From contig JAJRVG010000211.1 in NCBI GenBank assembly GCA_021545595.1, forward strand, positions 1-6,989: a stretch of DNA of 6,989 bases. Direction: 5' to 3'. Position 1 is the stretch's first letter. The number at the start of each line of letters is the position of its first letter. The notes beneath the pieces are model-generated. The model ran no database searches. It was given only the letters and a program-made list of their open reading frames with translations, and had not been told where the DNA came from. This DNA is from Zetaproteobacteria bacterium (GTDB lineage Bacteria; Pseudomonadota; Zetaproteobacteria; Mariprofundales; Mariprofundaceae). The position numbers and the translations under genes are program-made. Below, in pieces: positions 1 to 5,901 of this stretch.

Positions 1-552
1 AGCAACATCACAGAGCTGGCACCGGCAACCAAACTGTTCCTTCTGGTTGAGACACTGAATGGAACCATGGAGCGCCTGGATGATGATGATGCTGATATTG
101 CCATTACCGAATCATTCGAGCCCCATAGCAAGTATGAAGATATTACATTAACCCGAATTGATCTGGTCAGTGTCCTTTCACCCAGATCCCCCCTTGCATC
201 CGGAGTAAGCCAGCTTACCGATAGAGATTTTGAAGGCAGTGTTCAGATTCTTGTTCGCGATACCAGCAGGCACAGTGAAAAGAGAACTGCCGGAGTTGTA
301 GAGGGTGTTCGCCACTGGGTGGTGAATGATTTCATGATGAAAAAGCAGATTATCGCTTCAGGACTTGGCTGGGGACGCATGCCGAGGCACATGGTCAAAG
401 ATGAGATCAAAAACGGTGAACTTCTACTACTCTCCGGGGATGGCCTGGAGCCAATTGAAGTTATTATTAAGGCAGTACGCAAAAAAAACAGGCCCATGGG
501 ACCTGTGACTGCTGAACTGTGGAAACAGCTGCAACAAATTGACTGGGGGTGA
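1..552 (+). CDS. LysR-family transcriptional regulator, C-terminal part (5' end outside window)
   Basis: The reading frame is open from base 1 and ends at TGA 550-552, giving 183 visible residues, so an ATG at 67 is internal rather than the true start. What remains looks like the effector-binding (periplasmic-binding-protein-like) domain of a LysR-type regulator. Residues about 30-37 read ADIAITES, resembling the '(G)xxDlAI' strand of the family. Residues 108-130 hold VND...MKKQIIASGLGWGRMPRH, the very typical 'aGlGwgxlPxH' segment, followed by a K-N-G-E-L-L-L strand. The N-terminal helix-turn-helix that would bind DNA is not in the window, so target and inducer cannot be inferred. There is an acidic run (DDDDADIAI, residues 27-35). 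The gene converges on the lipoprotein gene and on the sulfur operon, so it is not in the divergent arrangement by which LysR proteins often control a neighbour. Family assignment is fairly secure; function is unknown. Confidence 0.85.
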   Translation, partial: SNITELAPATKLFLLVETLNGTMERLDDDDADIAITESFEPHSKYEDITLTRIDLVSVLSPRSPLASGVSQLTDRDFEGSVQILVRDTSRHSEKRTAGVVEGVRHWVVNDFMMKKQIIASGLGWGRMPRHMVKDEIKNGELLLLSGDGLEPIEVIIKAVRKKNRPMGPVTAELWKQLQQIDWG

Positions 553-565
553 TTTCACACCCCCA
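544..565. terminator. Hairpin between convergent genes, possible bidirectional terminator
   Basis: A perfect 8-bp inverted repeat, TGGGGGTG (544-551) and CACCCCCA (558-565), surrounds a 6-base loop, ATTTCA. It overlaps the last codons and the stop of the LysR gene. It lies 10 bases beyond the stop of the lipoprotein gene on the other strand. The GC-rich stem and convergent position suit a shared transcription end. Neither side has a clean run of T, so Rho-independent termination is only a reasonable guess. Confidence 0.5.
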
Positions 566-575
566 ATTCAAGCTG

Positions 576-731
576 TTATTTTGAAGACGCTTCTTTTTTC
601 CCGTCATCATCTCCAACCGCCCAATCGTACGCATCGTTTGATGCCTGCTTGGTTGAATCCCACGCACTTTCCATCGTAGCGCAACCAGTTAGTCCAAACG
701 CAATGATCATAATCCAGAATAGCTTTTTCAT
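576..731 (-). CDS. Small predicted lipoprotein, 51 aa, hypothetical
   Basis: A short gene with ATG at 731-729 and TAA at 578-576 encodes 51 residues. A strong AGGAGG ribosome binding site (742-737) sits 5 bases before the ATG. The N-terminus MKKLFWIMIIAFGLTGC is a textbook lipoprotein signal: positive residues, a hydrophobic core, then lipobox L-T-G-C with Cys17 as the predicted lipidated residue. The mature part, about 35 residues, begins CATMESAWDSTKQ, is polar and probably helical, and ends in an acidic-then-lysine tail (DDDGKKEASSK). Residue 18 is Ala, not Asp, so Lol sorting would favour the outer membrane in a Gram-negative cell. Size and design recall entericidin-like or other small envelope lipoproteins, but I do not recognise the family. 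It is transcribed in the same direction as the sulfur operon, 99 bases beyond cysN, and could have its own promoter in the palindrome-rich gap. Confidence that it is a real gene is high; function is unknown. Confidence 0.8.
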   Translation of the reverse strand: MKKLFWIMIIAFGLTGCATMESAWDSTKQASNDAYDWAVGDDDGKKEASSK

Positions 732-749
732 AGTCGCCTCCTAAAAGTT

Positions 750-767
750 GGAATAGATCTCTATTCC
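750..767. promoter_or_regulatory. Palindrome in the leader of the lipoprotein gene
   Basis: GGAATAG (750-756) and CTATTCC (761-767) form a perfect 7-bp inverted repeat around 4 bases, ATCT. The repeat begins 7 bases upstream of the AGGAGG site of the lipoprotein gene. It could be an operator for a dimeric regulator, or a hairpin in the mRNA leader that affects translation. There is no T run after it in the direction of the gene, so a terminator is unlikely. Confidence 0.35.
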
Positions 768-775
768 GTAGCCTG

Positions 776-789
776 CAGAGGAGACTCTG
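776..789. repeat. Short inverted repeat CAGAG-N4-CTCTG
   Basis: A 5-bp perfect inverted repeat, CAGAG (776-780) and CTCTG (785-789), encloses GAGA. It lies in the gap between cysN and the lipoprotein gene, next to a run of eight A on the + strand (791-798). It is short enough to be chance. It is listed because three palindromes fall within about 76 bases here. Confidence 0.2.
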
Positions 790-809
790 TAAAAAAAATA
801 ACGCATTAC

Positions 810-825
810 TGTGAAGGCCGTCACA
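810..825. promoter_or_regulatory. CRP-family operator-like palindrome TGTGA-N6-TCACA
   Basis: TGTGA (810-814), AGGCCG, TCACA (821-825) matches both half-sites and the 6-base spacing of the E. coli CRP core consensus exactly. It starts 5 bases after the cysN stop codon and is centred about 87 bases upstream of the lipoprotein ATG, so it may activate or repress that gene. On the - strand a weak -35-like TTTACA (793-788) lies nearer the gene, but no convincing -10 element follows at the expected spacing. Alternatively the repeat acts as a weak hairpin ending the cysN transcript; on the - strand an eight-T run (798-791) follows 11 bases later. CRP-type binding is inferred from sequence alone. Confidence 0.4.
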
Positions 826-830
826 AAAAA

Positions 831-2111
831 TTAAATAATCATTCCCGCACCAACAGTATTGTTGGTAAAGCTATCAATCAGAATAAAACTGCCCGTTGCC
901 CGGTTGTTTGCATAACTATCGGCATAAACAGGCTTAAGCAATTTCAACTGAATCTGGCCGATCTCGTTCATTTCAAGTTGATCCGCAGCATCCTGCTCCA
1001 GTGAATGAATATCGGTCTTGAAATCAATCCCAGTTACCATCGCCTTCAATGTGTTGGTGGTATGTTTGATCCAGTATTTCTTTTTCGGCTCCAGAGGCTC
1101 CTCACCAATCCAGCAGACATTGGCCGTGATCTCTTTTTGAGGGCTCAGTCCTGAATCACCACGTACCAGCATATCACCACGGGAGATATCGATTTCATCT
1201 TCCAGCGTGATAGTGATGCTCTGAGGTGCAAATGCCTCATCCAGATTGCCATCAAACGTAACAATCTCTTTAACGGTTGATGATTTACCACTTGGCAATG
1301 CTGTCAGCCTGTCCCCCACTTTCACTGTACCCGAAGCAATCGTTCCCATGAAACCACGGTAGTCTGGAAGCTCAGCAGTCTGCGGACGGTTCAGCAACTG
1401 CACCGGGAAACGGAAAGACTGCTCATCAAGCTCATCCAGTACCGGAAGAGATTCAAATGTTTCCAGCAGAGTTGCGCCCTCATACCACGGCATATTATCA
1501 CCGCGCACTGCAACCATATCACCATTAAGTGCTGACATCGGGATACAGATCAGATCTTTAATGCCCTGTTTGGCACAATAATCGATCATATCTTTACGAA
1601 TTTTTTCAAAAGTTACCTGATCATGATCTACCATATCCATCTTATTAATTGCCACAATCAGATGCGGCATGCCAAGAAGAGCCAAAATATGGGTATGACG
1701 TTTAGTCTGTGGCATTACGCCATTGCGGGCATCAATCAGAATAACCGCAGCACTGGCAGTGGATGCACCCGTGACCATGTTACGGGTGTACTGCTCATGC
1801 CCCGGACAATCTGCCATGATAAACTTACGCTTTGGTGTCGCAAAATAACGATATGCCACATCAATGGTAATACCCTGTTCCCGTTCAGCCGACAGACCAT
1901 CAGTCAGCATCGCCAGATCAATCTCAGCGGCTGAAGCAATCTTTGTTTCGCCCTTTTTCTTACGGACAGCAAGAAGCTGATCCTCAAACGCACCCTTAGT
2001 ATCCACCAGAAGCCGACCGATCAGCGTTGATTTTCCATCATCCACACTCCCCACAGTTACCAACCGGAGCAGCTCGATCTCTTTCGTTAGTTCCAAATTC
2101 AACTCTGTCAT
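831..2111 (-). CDS. cysN: Sulfate adenylyltransferase subunit 1 (GTPase subunit of ATP sulfurylase)
   Basis: A 426-residue EF-Tu-like GTPase that, with CysD, adenylates sulfate to APS in the cytoplasm, GTP hydrolysis driving the unfavourable reaction. The GTPase motifs are all visible: G1 GSVDDGKS (residues 21-28), the REQGITID segment with the G2 Thr (77-84), G3 DCPGH (101-105), G4 NKMD (156-159) and the G5-like SAL (193-195). Two beta-barrel domains follow, as in the elongation-factor family, with RGD motifs (314-316 and 318-320 region) and a C-terminal barrel ending in VGAGMII. Length fits a stand-alone CysN. There is no C-terminal APS-kinase (CysC) domain as in CysNC/NodQ fusions, which agrees with an APS-reducing pathway. 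The ATG (2111-2109) shares its A with the cysD stop (TAATG), so translation is probably coupled and equimolar with CysD. It is the last gene of the operon. Confidence 0.97.
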   Translation of the reverse strand: MTELNLELTKEIELLRLVTVGSVDDGKSTLIGRLLVDTKGAFEDQLLAVRKKKGETKIASAAEIDLAMLTDGLSAEREQGITIDVAYRYFATPKRKFIMADCPGHEQYTRNMVTGASTASAAVILIDARNGVMPQTKRHTHILALLGMPHLIVAINKMDMVDHDQVTFEKIRKDMIDYCAKQGIKDLICIPMSALNGDMVAVRGDNMPWYEGATLLETFESLPVLDELDEQSFRFPVQLLNRPQTAELPDYRGFMGTIASGTVKVGDRLTALPSGKSSTVKEIVTFDGNLDEAFAPQSITITLEDEIDISRGDMLVRGDSGLSPQKEITANVCWIGEEPLEPKKKYWIKHTTNTLKAMVTGIDFKTDIHSLEQDAADQLEMNEIGQIQLKLLKPVYADSYANNRATGSFILIDSFTNNTVGAGMII

Positions 2112-3019
2112 TAGAAGTAGCCTTCCTTCTTTTTATCTTCCATTGAGTTGGCACCATGATCGATAATGCGTGTCTCACGCTCTGAACGACGTGCCGCTGC
2201 AGCTTCGGCCACAATCTCCGTCATGTTGACAGCTGATGAACGCACCGCACCGGTACAGGGGCTGCAACCGAGTGTTCGAAAACGTGACATGATCATTTTG
2301 GGCTCTTCACCTTCCAGCAACTGGTCTTTGTTCTCTTCACAATAGGGAATCAGCATCTCTCCACGCTCAATCATCGGGCGCTCTTTGGCAAAATAGAGTG
2401 GTACAATCGGGATCTCTTCTTCCTTGATATAGAGCCAGATATCCATCTCAGTCCAGTTAGAGATCGGAAATACACGTACCGACTCACCTTCATGGATACG
2501 GCCATTGTAGATGCTCCACAGTTCAGGGCGCTGGTTCTTCGGATCCCACTGGCCAAACTCATCACGCATGGAAAACACACGCTCTTTGGCACGGGAACGC
2601 TCCTCATCACGTCGTGCACCACCGAAGGCGGCGTCATAACCACCCTCCTCCAGTGCATCAAGAAGCGCCTGAGTTTTCAGCGCACCGCAACAACGAGCTA
2701 CACCATGATCTTTTGGATTCATCCCTTTGGCAATCGCACCTTCATTACGGCGCACAATCAGATCAACTCCGATCTCTTTGCAGAACTTATCTCTGAATTC
2801 ATACATCTCTTTGAACTTGAAGCCGGTATCCACATGCAGCAGTGAAAATGGTAACGGTGCAGGGTAAAATGCCTTACGTGCCAGATGCAACAACACCGAT
2901 GAGTCCTTACCCACAGAGTAGAGCATCACCGGATTACGGAATTCCGCCACCACCTCTCTGATAATATGAATCGACTCGGCTTCAAGCGCTTTGAGCTGCG
3001 TCAACTTGTGTTCAGACAT
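2111..3019 (-). CDS. cysD: Sulfate adenylyltransferase subunit 2 (catalytic subunit of ATP sulfurylase)
   Basis: Encodes 302 residues, the usual CysD length. This is the catalytic subunit that transfers AMP from ATP to sulfate, making APS and pyrophosphate together with CysN. It belongs to the PP-loop (adenine nucleotide alpha hydrolase) superfamily: the phosphate-binding loop is YSVGKDSSV (residues 34-42), followed by LHVDTGFKF (61-69). Other family hallmarks are the CC pair at 110-111 in RCCGALKTQAL, GGARRDEERSRAKER (133-147), FPISNWTEMDIW (184-195) and GCSPCTGAV (251-259). The start is ATG 3019-3017, with GGAG 7 bases upstream. The 35-base gap to the upstream tusA-like gene is the largest in the operon, and I see no promoter or terminator in it. 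The stop overlaps the cysN start by one base. Confidence 0.97.
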   Translation of the reverse strand: MSEHKLTQLKALEAESIHIIREVVAEFRNPVMLYSVGKDSSVLLHLARKAFYPAPLPFSLLHVDTGFKFKEMYEFRDKFCKEIGVDLIVRRNEGAIAKGMNPKDHGVARCCGALKTQALLDALEEGGYDAAFGGARRDEERSRAKERVFSMRDEFGQWDPKNQRPELWSIYNGRIHEGESVRVFPISNWTEMDIWLYIKEEEIPIVPLYFAKERPMIERGEMLIPYCEENKDQLLEGEEPKMIMSRFRTLGCSPCTGAVRSSAVNMTEIVAEAAAARRSERETRIIDHGANSMEDKKKEGYF

Positions 3020-3054
3020 TTCCAGTCTCCAAATCAGTCATCCTGTTTTTTGAT

Positions 3055-3276
3055 CTATTTTTTAACAAGAACCCGGTGCTTGCCATCACCGCAGTCATCC
3101 ACAGAAACCACCTGATAACCCTGCTCTTCACATGAGTGAGGCACATTTTCCAATGGCTCACCCTCATTCAGAATGATCTCCAGCTCCTGCCCCGCATCCA
3201 TTCTGGCCAGTTGAAGTTTCACCTTCACAAAGGTCATCGGGCATGTCTCACGCGTAATATCCAGAAAATGAATCAT
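3055..3276 (-). CDS. TusA-like sulfur carrier protein
   Basis: A 73-residue protein of the TusA/SirA/YeeD fold (two-helix, four-strand sandwich). TusA proteins carry sulfane sulfur as a persulfide on the Cys of an N-terminal CPxP motif and pass it to partner proteins in the cytoplasm. Here the motif is T-C-P-M-T at residues 11-15: the active Cys12 and Pro13 are kept, and the second Pro is Thr. Two more cysteines, Cys49 and Cys62, are present. I prefer ATG 3276-3274 over the GTG one codon upstream (3279), because GAGG then lies 6 bases before the start; that GAGG overlaps the TGA stop of the dsrE2-like gene. The gap to that gene is 8 bases. Placement beside DsrE2 and amid cysH/cysD suggests a role in sulfur transfer linked to sulfate reduction, but donor and acceptor are unknown. 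It is not evidently the tRNA-thiolation TusA. Confidence 0.85.
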   Translation of the reverse strand: MIHFLDITRETCPMTFVKVKLQLARMDAGQELEIILNEGEPLENVPHSCEEQGYQVVSVDDCGDGKHRVLVKK

Positions 3277-3284
3277 CACAAACC

Positions 3285-3764
3285 TCAGACAAAAATAATA
3301 TGCGCATCTTCGGACTCATTCAGAAATGTGGCAACGCCCACAACCTCCTGAACCGAATCAACCAGATCATCTTTTGTCACACCAAGAATCTGCATCGCCA
3401 TCTCACAGGCATACAGGCGAATTCCCAGTGCATCTGCCGCCTCAATCAGCTCCGGCAGCGTTGCTACATGGTTCTTCTTCATCATGCTTGTCATCAGCAT
3501 CGGGCTAATACCGCCAAAGTTCAACCGTGAAAGTGGCAGGCTTTTTCTGCCACCCATCAGGAAGTTGAATATGCGGGAGAGAATATCCTTACCCAACCAG
3601 CTGTGGCCCTGTCTCTTTTTCAGCGCGTTCAAGCCCCAGAAGGTAAAGAACATCGTCACTTCACGATTGGTTGCCGCAGCACCCGTAGCGATGGTGTAAG
3701 CCGCAATAATTTTATCAAAATCACCACTGAAGCAGACAATTGAAATCTTTTTGTGACCACTCAT
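3285..3764 (-). CDS. DsrE2-like protein (DsrE/DsrF/DrsH-like family)
   Basis: A 159-residue protein of the DsrE/F-like superfamily, closest in appearance to the DsrE2 group that often accompanies tusA and rhodanese genes in sulfur-oxidising and sulfur-trafficking clusters. It opens KKISIVCFSGDFDKI, a Rossmann-like first strand with Cys11. A hydrophobic stretch (about residues 21-46) follows, and then a Met-rich middle (SPMLMTSMMKK, 87-97). Near the C-terminus LYACEMAMQILG (118-129) carries Cys120, the likely sulfur-binding cysteine, and then DDLVDSVQEVVGVATFL. A longer reading frame extends 16 codons upstream, but ATG 3764-3762 is preferred: AAGGA lies 8 bases before it, the A overlaps the cysH stop (TGATG), and the domain begins there. 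Its role, inferred from family and context, is persulfide handling with the adjoining TusA-like protein. No enzymatic activity is established. Confidence 0.85.
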   Translation of the reverse strand: MSGHKKISIVCFSGDFDKIIAAYTIATGAAATNREVTMFFTFWGLNALKKRQGHSWLGKDILSRIFNFLMGGRKSLPLSRLNFGGISPMLMTSMMKKNHVATLPELIEAADALGIRLYACEMAMQILGVTKDDLVDSVQEVVGVATFLNESEDAHIIFV

Positions 3765-4474
3765 CAATGATTTCCTTTTGCATCTGAAGTCGGATCGGCA
3801 TGCAGACCACACTCAGCTACGGTATCCTCATTTTCCCACCACCAGCGGCCCGACCTCGGGTCTTCGCCCACTGACACTGCGCGCGTACATGGTGCACAGC
3901 CAATAGATGGGTAAAATTGATCATGCAGGCTGTTGTATGGCACATCATTTGTATGAATGTAGTCCCAGATATCTTTTTCACTCCACTCAATTAACGGATT
4001 AAACTTCCTGATACCGAAAGTTGTATCATCTTCAATCGGCTGCATATCCGAACGTGATGAAGCCTGCTCACGACGAAGTCCGGTCACCCATGCTCTGGCA
4101 CCTTTCAAGGCACGTTTCAGTGGACGAACCTTACGAATTTCACAGCAGAGTTTCCGATTCTCAATACTTTGATAGAAGAGATTCACACCCTTCTCACGCA
4201 CCATCTGTTCCACATCCGCTGCAGCAGGGAAATGAACCTCAATATTCAGGCCATACTTATCCCTGCACGCATCCATCACATCATAGGTCTCCTGTGGCAA
4301 GCGCCCGGTATCAAGCGTAACAATACGAATCGACGGTGCATGTTTGGCAATCAGCTCAAACAGCACTACATCCTCGGCACCAAAGCTGCAGGCAAACACC
4401 AGGTCCGGAGCAAACTCACGCTCTGCCTGTTTTATAAGTTCCACAGTCTGATTCAGCTGATCAATCTCATTCAT
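3764..4474 (-). CDS. cysH: Adenylylsulfate (APS) reductase, CysH family with [4Fe-4S] motif
   Basis: A 236-residue cytoplasmic PP-loop enzyme that reduces activated sulfate to sulfite with thioredoxin-type electrons. The nucleotide-binding loop is ACSFGAED (residues 28-35), followed by TLDTGRLPQETY (53-64). Cys110-Cys111 (KLCCEIRKVRPL) and Cys193-x2-Cys196 (IGCAPCTRAV) form the CC...CxxC set that binds [4Fe-4S] in APS reductases; PAPS-specific enzymes of the E. coli type lack these. The C-terminal ECGLH holds the catalytic nucleophile Cys222. APS is therefore the expected substrate (EC 1.8.4.10), matching the lack of APS kinase nearby. The ATG at 4474 lies 5 bases after the stop of the permease gene, with GGGAG about 10 bases upstream. 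A longer start at 4510 would overlap the permease by 31 bases and adds a stretch (MVAAGWIGSLTG) that looks like out-of-frame permease sequence. The stop overlaps the dsrE2-like start by one base. Confidence 0.94.
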   Translation of the reverse strand: MNEIDQLNQTVELIKQAEREFAPDLVFACSFGAEDVVLFELIAKHAPSIRIVTLDTGRLPQETYDVMDACRDKYGLNIEVHFPAAADVEQMVREKGVNLFYQSIENRKLCCEIRKVRPLKRALKGARAWVTGLRREQASSRSDMQPIEDDTTFGIRKFNPLIEWSEKDIWDYIHTNDVPYNSLHDQFYPSIGCAPCTRAVSVGEDPRSGRWWWENEDTVAECGLHADPTSDAKGNH

Positions 4475-4479
4475 TCCAG

Positions 4480-5901
4480 TCAAACTCCCAATCCAACCAG
4501 CGGCCACCATGTGCCACTAATCAAAGCAAACAACAGCAGTGCTGAAAGCGATAAAACAGCACCGTAACGCAGCATACATGACAACTGCACATATCCTGTT
4601 CCATAAATCATCGCATTTGGCGGTGTTCCCATGGGCAGTATAAATGCGAAACCGGCAATAATACCTACGGCCATTGCTGCGGTAACCGGATCAATACCTG
4701 CCGCCACAGCAAATGGAATCACCACGGGTAACAGAATTGCCACCGCAGCCGCATTGCTGACACTCTCGGTCATCAACAGCGTGATCAGGGCAAAGAATAC
4801 CAGTAGAGCAACGCCAGCCAGCCCGGTTGGCAACAGCTCCTGAGCCAGCCAGACACCCGCGCCAGTGACTGTCAATGCCTTGCCCACCGCAATGGCACCG
4901 CCATACATCAATACCACGCCCCAGTTCACATGAGACTCAACTTCTCTCCATGAAACCAATCTGAGTGCAAACATCAGCACCACACTTACCAGTGCAATAC
5001 TGGCCAACCCAAGCTCATGCCCCCTAGTCACCCACATCACTACTGTTACAAACAGCAACAGAGCCATGACTCTTCCCTGAATGCTCAAGCTACCCAGTTC
5101 CAACCGCCTTTTTTCAATCCGGTTGTGCGCAGATTTCACATCAAGGCCTTCAAACGGCGTCAGGATCAGCAATAGCGCTGCACCAATTACCAGCATACCG
5201 GCCACCAGCGGAGCAGCAGCCAGAACCCAATCAAGAAATGAGAACCCTCTGCCGGTCAGTTCTTCCACAATACCCAGTGCCAAGGGTCCTCGCGCACCAC
5301 CGAGCAGTGTTGCAACACCGCCAATAATCGCACCCCATGCCATCGCAAAGAAGAGCGACTGCGCATAGCGATGCCCAGGTTTGAGATCAAGGCCGCGCAC
5401 AATTTCCCAGACAATCGGAAGCATCACGGCAGCAACAGCGTGCTCCGGCATAAATGCCGCCATCAGAGCCGGAAGCAGTAACATGGTTAACAGCAGTCGC
5501 CTTGGCCCGAGACCAACCCTGTCAATCAATGCAAGCGCAACATGCTCAGAGAGGCCTGTTTTAATAATCCCGCCAGCAAGCATGAAGGCGCCCAGTATAA
5601 AAAATACAGCGGAGTTACCAAACATGCCGTAGGCATCATCTGCCGGCAGCACACCCAACAGCGGCAGGAGTGCAAGTCCCAACAGTGAAGTAACCGATAA
5701 AGGTAATAGCTGAGTTACCCAGAGGACCAGGCAGAGAGAGAATACAACAATGGAGCGCCAACCACTCTCAGTCAGCCCCTCCGGTGGAGTCTGATTCAGT
5801 GCCAGATATACCAGCAGTGCAATCACTACCAGTGCAGCATAGGGCAGTCCTTTTCTGGCTAGCAGAACATGTAGTGGTGACTGATCAATAAAAATGGCCA
5901 T
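4480..5901 (-). CDS. SLC13/DASS-type anion permease, putative sulfate transporter
   Basis: A 473-residue inner-membrane protein with about a dozen hydrophobic segments, arranged as the two inverted repeats of the divalent anion:Na+ symporter family. The second repeat keeps clear family marks: TESVSNAAAVAILLP (378-392, the S-N-x hairpin motif) and PMGTPPNAMIYGTG (423-436). In the first repeat the matching positions have changed. FMPEHAVAAVMLP (150-162) stands where the first SNT motif normally is, and GGVATLLGGARGP (194-206) where a G-T-x-x-G-x-P-P-N would be expected. Substrate choice may therefore differ from dicarboxylate carriers; its place before cysH and cysDN points to sulfate or a related oxyanion, by inference only. 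The start ATG 5901-5899 is chosen over an upstream in-frame ATG at 6000: AAGGA lies 6 bases before it, it overlaps the radical SAM stop (TGATG), and the upstream 33 residues are Arg-rich shadow sequence. The C-terminus lies 5 bases before cysH. Confidence 0.88.
   Translation of the reverse strand: MAIFIDQSPLHVLLARKGLPYAALVVIALLVYLALNQTPPEGLTESGWRSIVVFSLCLVLWVTQLLPLSVTSLLGLALLPLLGVLPADDAYGMFGNSAVFFILGAFMLAGGIIKTGLSEHVALALIDRVGLGPRRLLLTMLLLPALMAAFMPEHAVAAVMLPIVWEIVRGLDLKPGHRYAQSLFFAMAWGAIIGGVATLLGGARGPLALGIVEELTGRGFSFLDWVLAAAPLVAGMLVIGAALLLILTPFEGLDVKSAHNRIEKRRLELGSLSIQGRVMALLLFVTVVMWVTRGHELGLASIALVSVVLMFALRLVSWREVESHVNWGVVLMYGGAIAVGKALTVTGAGVWLAQELLPTGLAGVALLVFFALITLLMTESVSNAAAVAILLPVVIPFAVAAGIDPVTAAMAVGIIAGFAFILPMGTPPNAMIYGTGYVQLSCMLRYGAVLSLSALLLFALISGTWWPLVGLGV

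Noticed and set aside
67..552. A complete 161-residue gene starting at ATG 67
   Set aside because: The frame is open to the window edge, and the residues before Met23 fit the LysR effector domain, so the ATG is internal to a truncated view of a longer gene.
467..667. A 66-codon - strand reading frame across the LysR 3' end and the lipoprotein gene
   Set aside because: It lies in another frame over the lipoprotein gene and antisense to LysR codons, has no good ribosome binding site and no recognisable domain. The 51-codon frame at 576-731 has all the marks of the real gene.
791..825. A strong Rho-independent terminator for cysN
   Set aside because: The hairpin stem is only 5 bp and the T run on the - strand starts 11 bases after it, which is too far for a classical terminator. 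It is kept only as an alternative reading of the CRP-like site.
2492..2845. A 117-codon + strand frame opposite cysD
   Set aside because: It is entirely antisense to a well-conserved cysD and shows no domain character; it is a shadow of cysD codon usage.
3020..3054. An internal promoter before cysD
   Set aside because: The 35-base gap is AT-rich, but I found no -35/-10 pair; it mainly holds the cysD ribosome binding site.
3762..3812. Longer N-terminus for the DsrE2-like protein starting at 3812
   Set aside because: It would lie within the cysH 3' end and add 16 basic residues unlike the family. ATG 3764 has AAGGA at good spacing.
4021..4567. Overlapping + strand frames opposite cysH and the permease end
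   Set aside because: These are antisense to conserved coding sequence, their translations are rich in His, Ser and Pro with no fold signature, and no start signals are visible.
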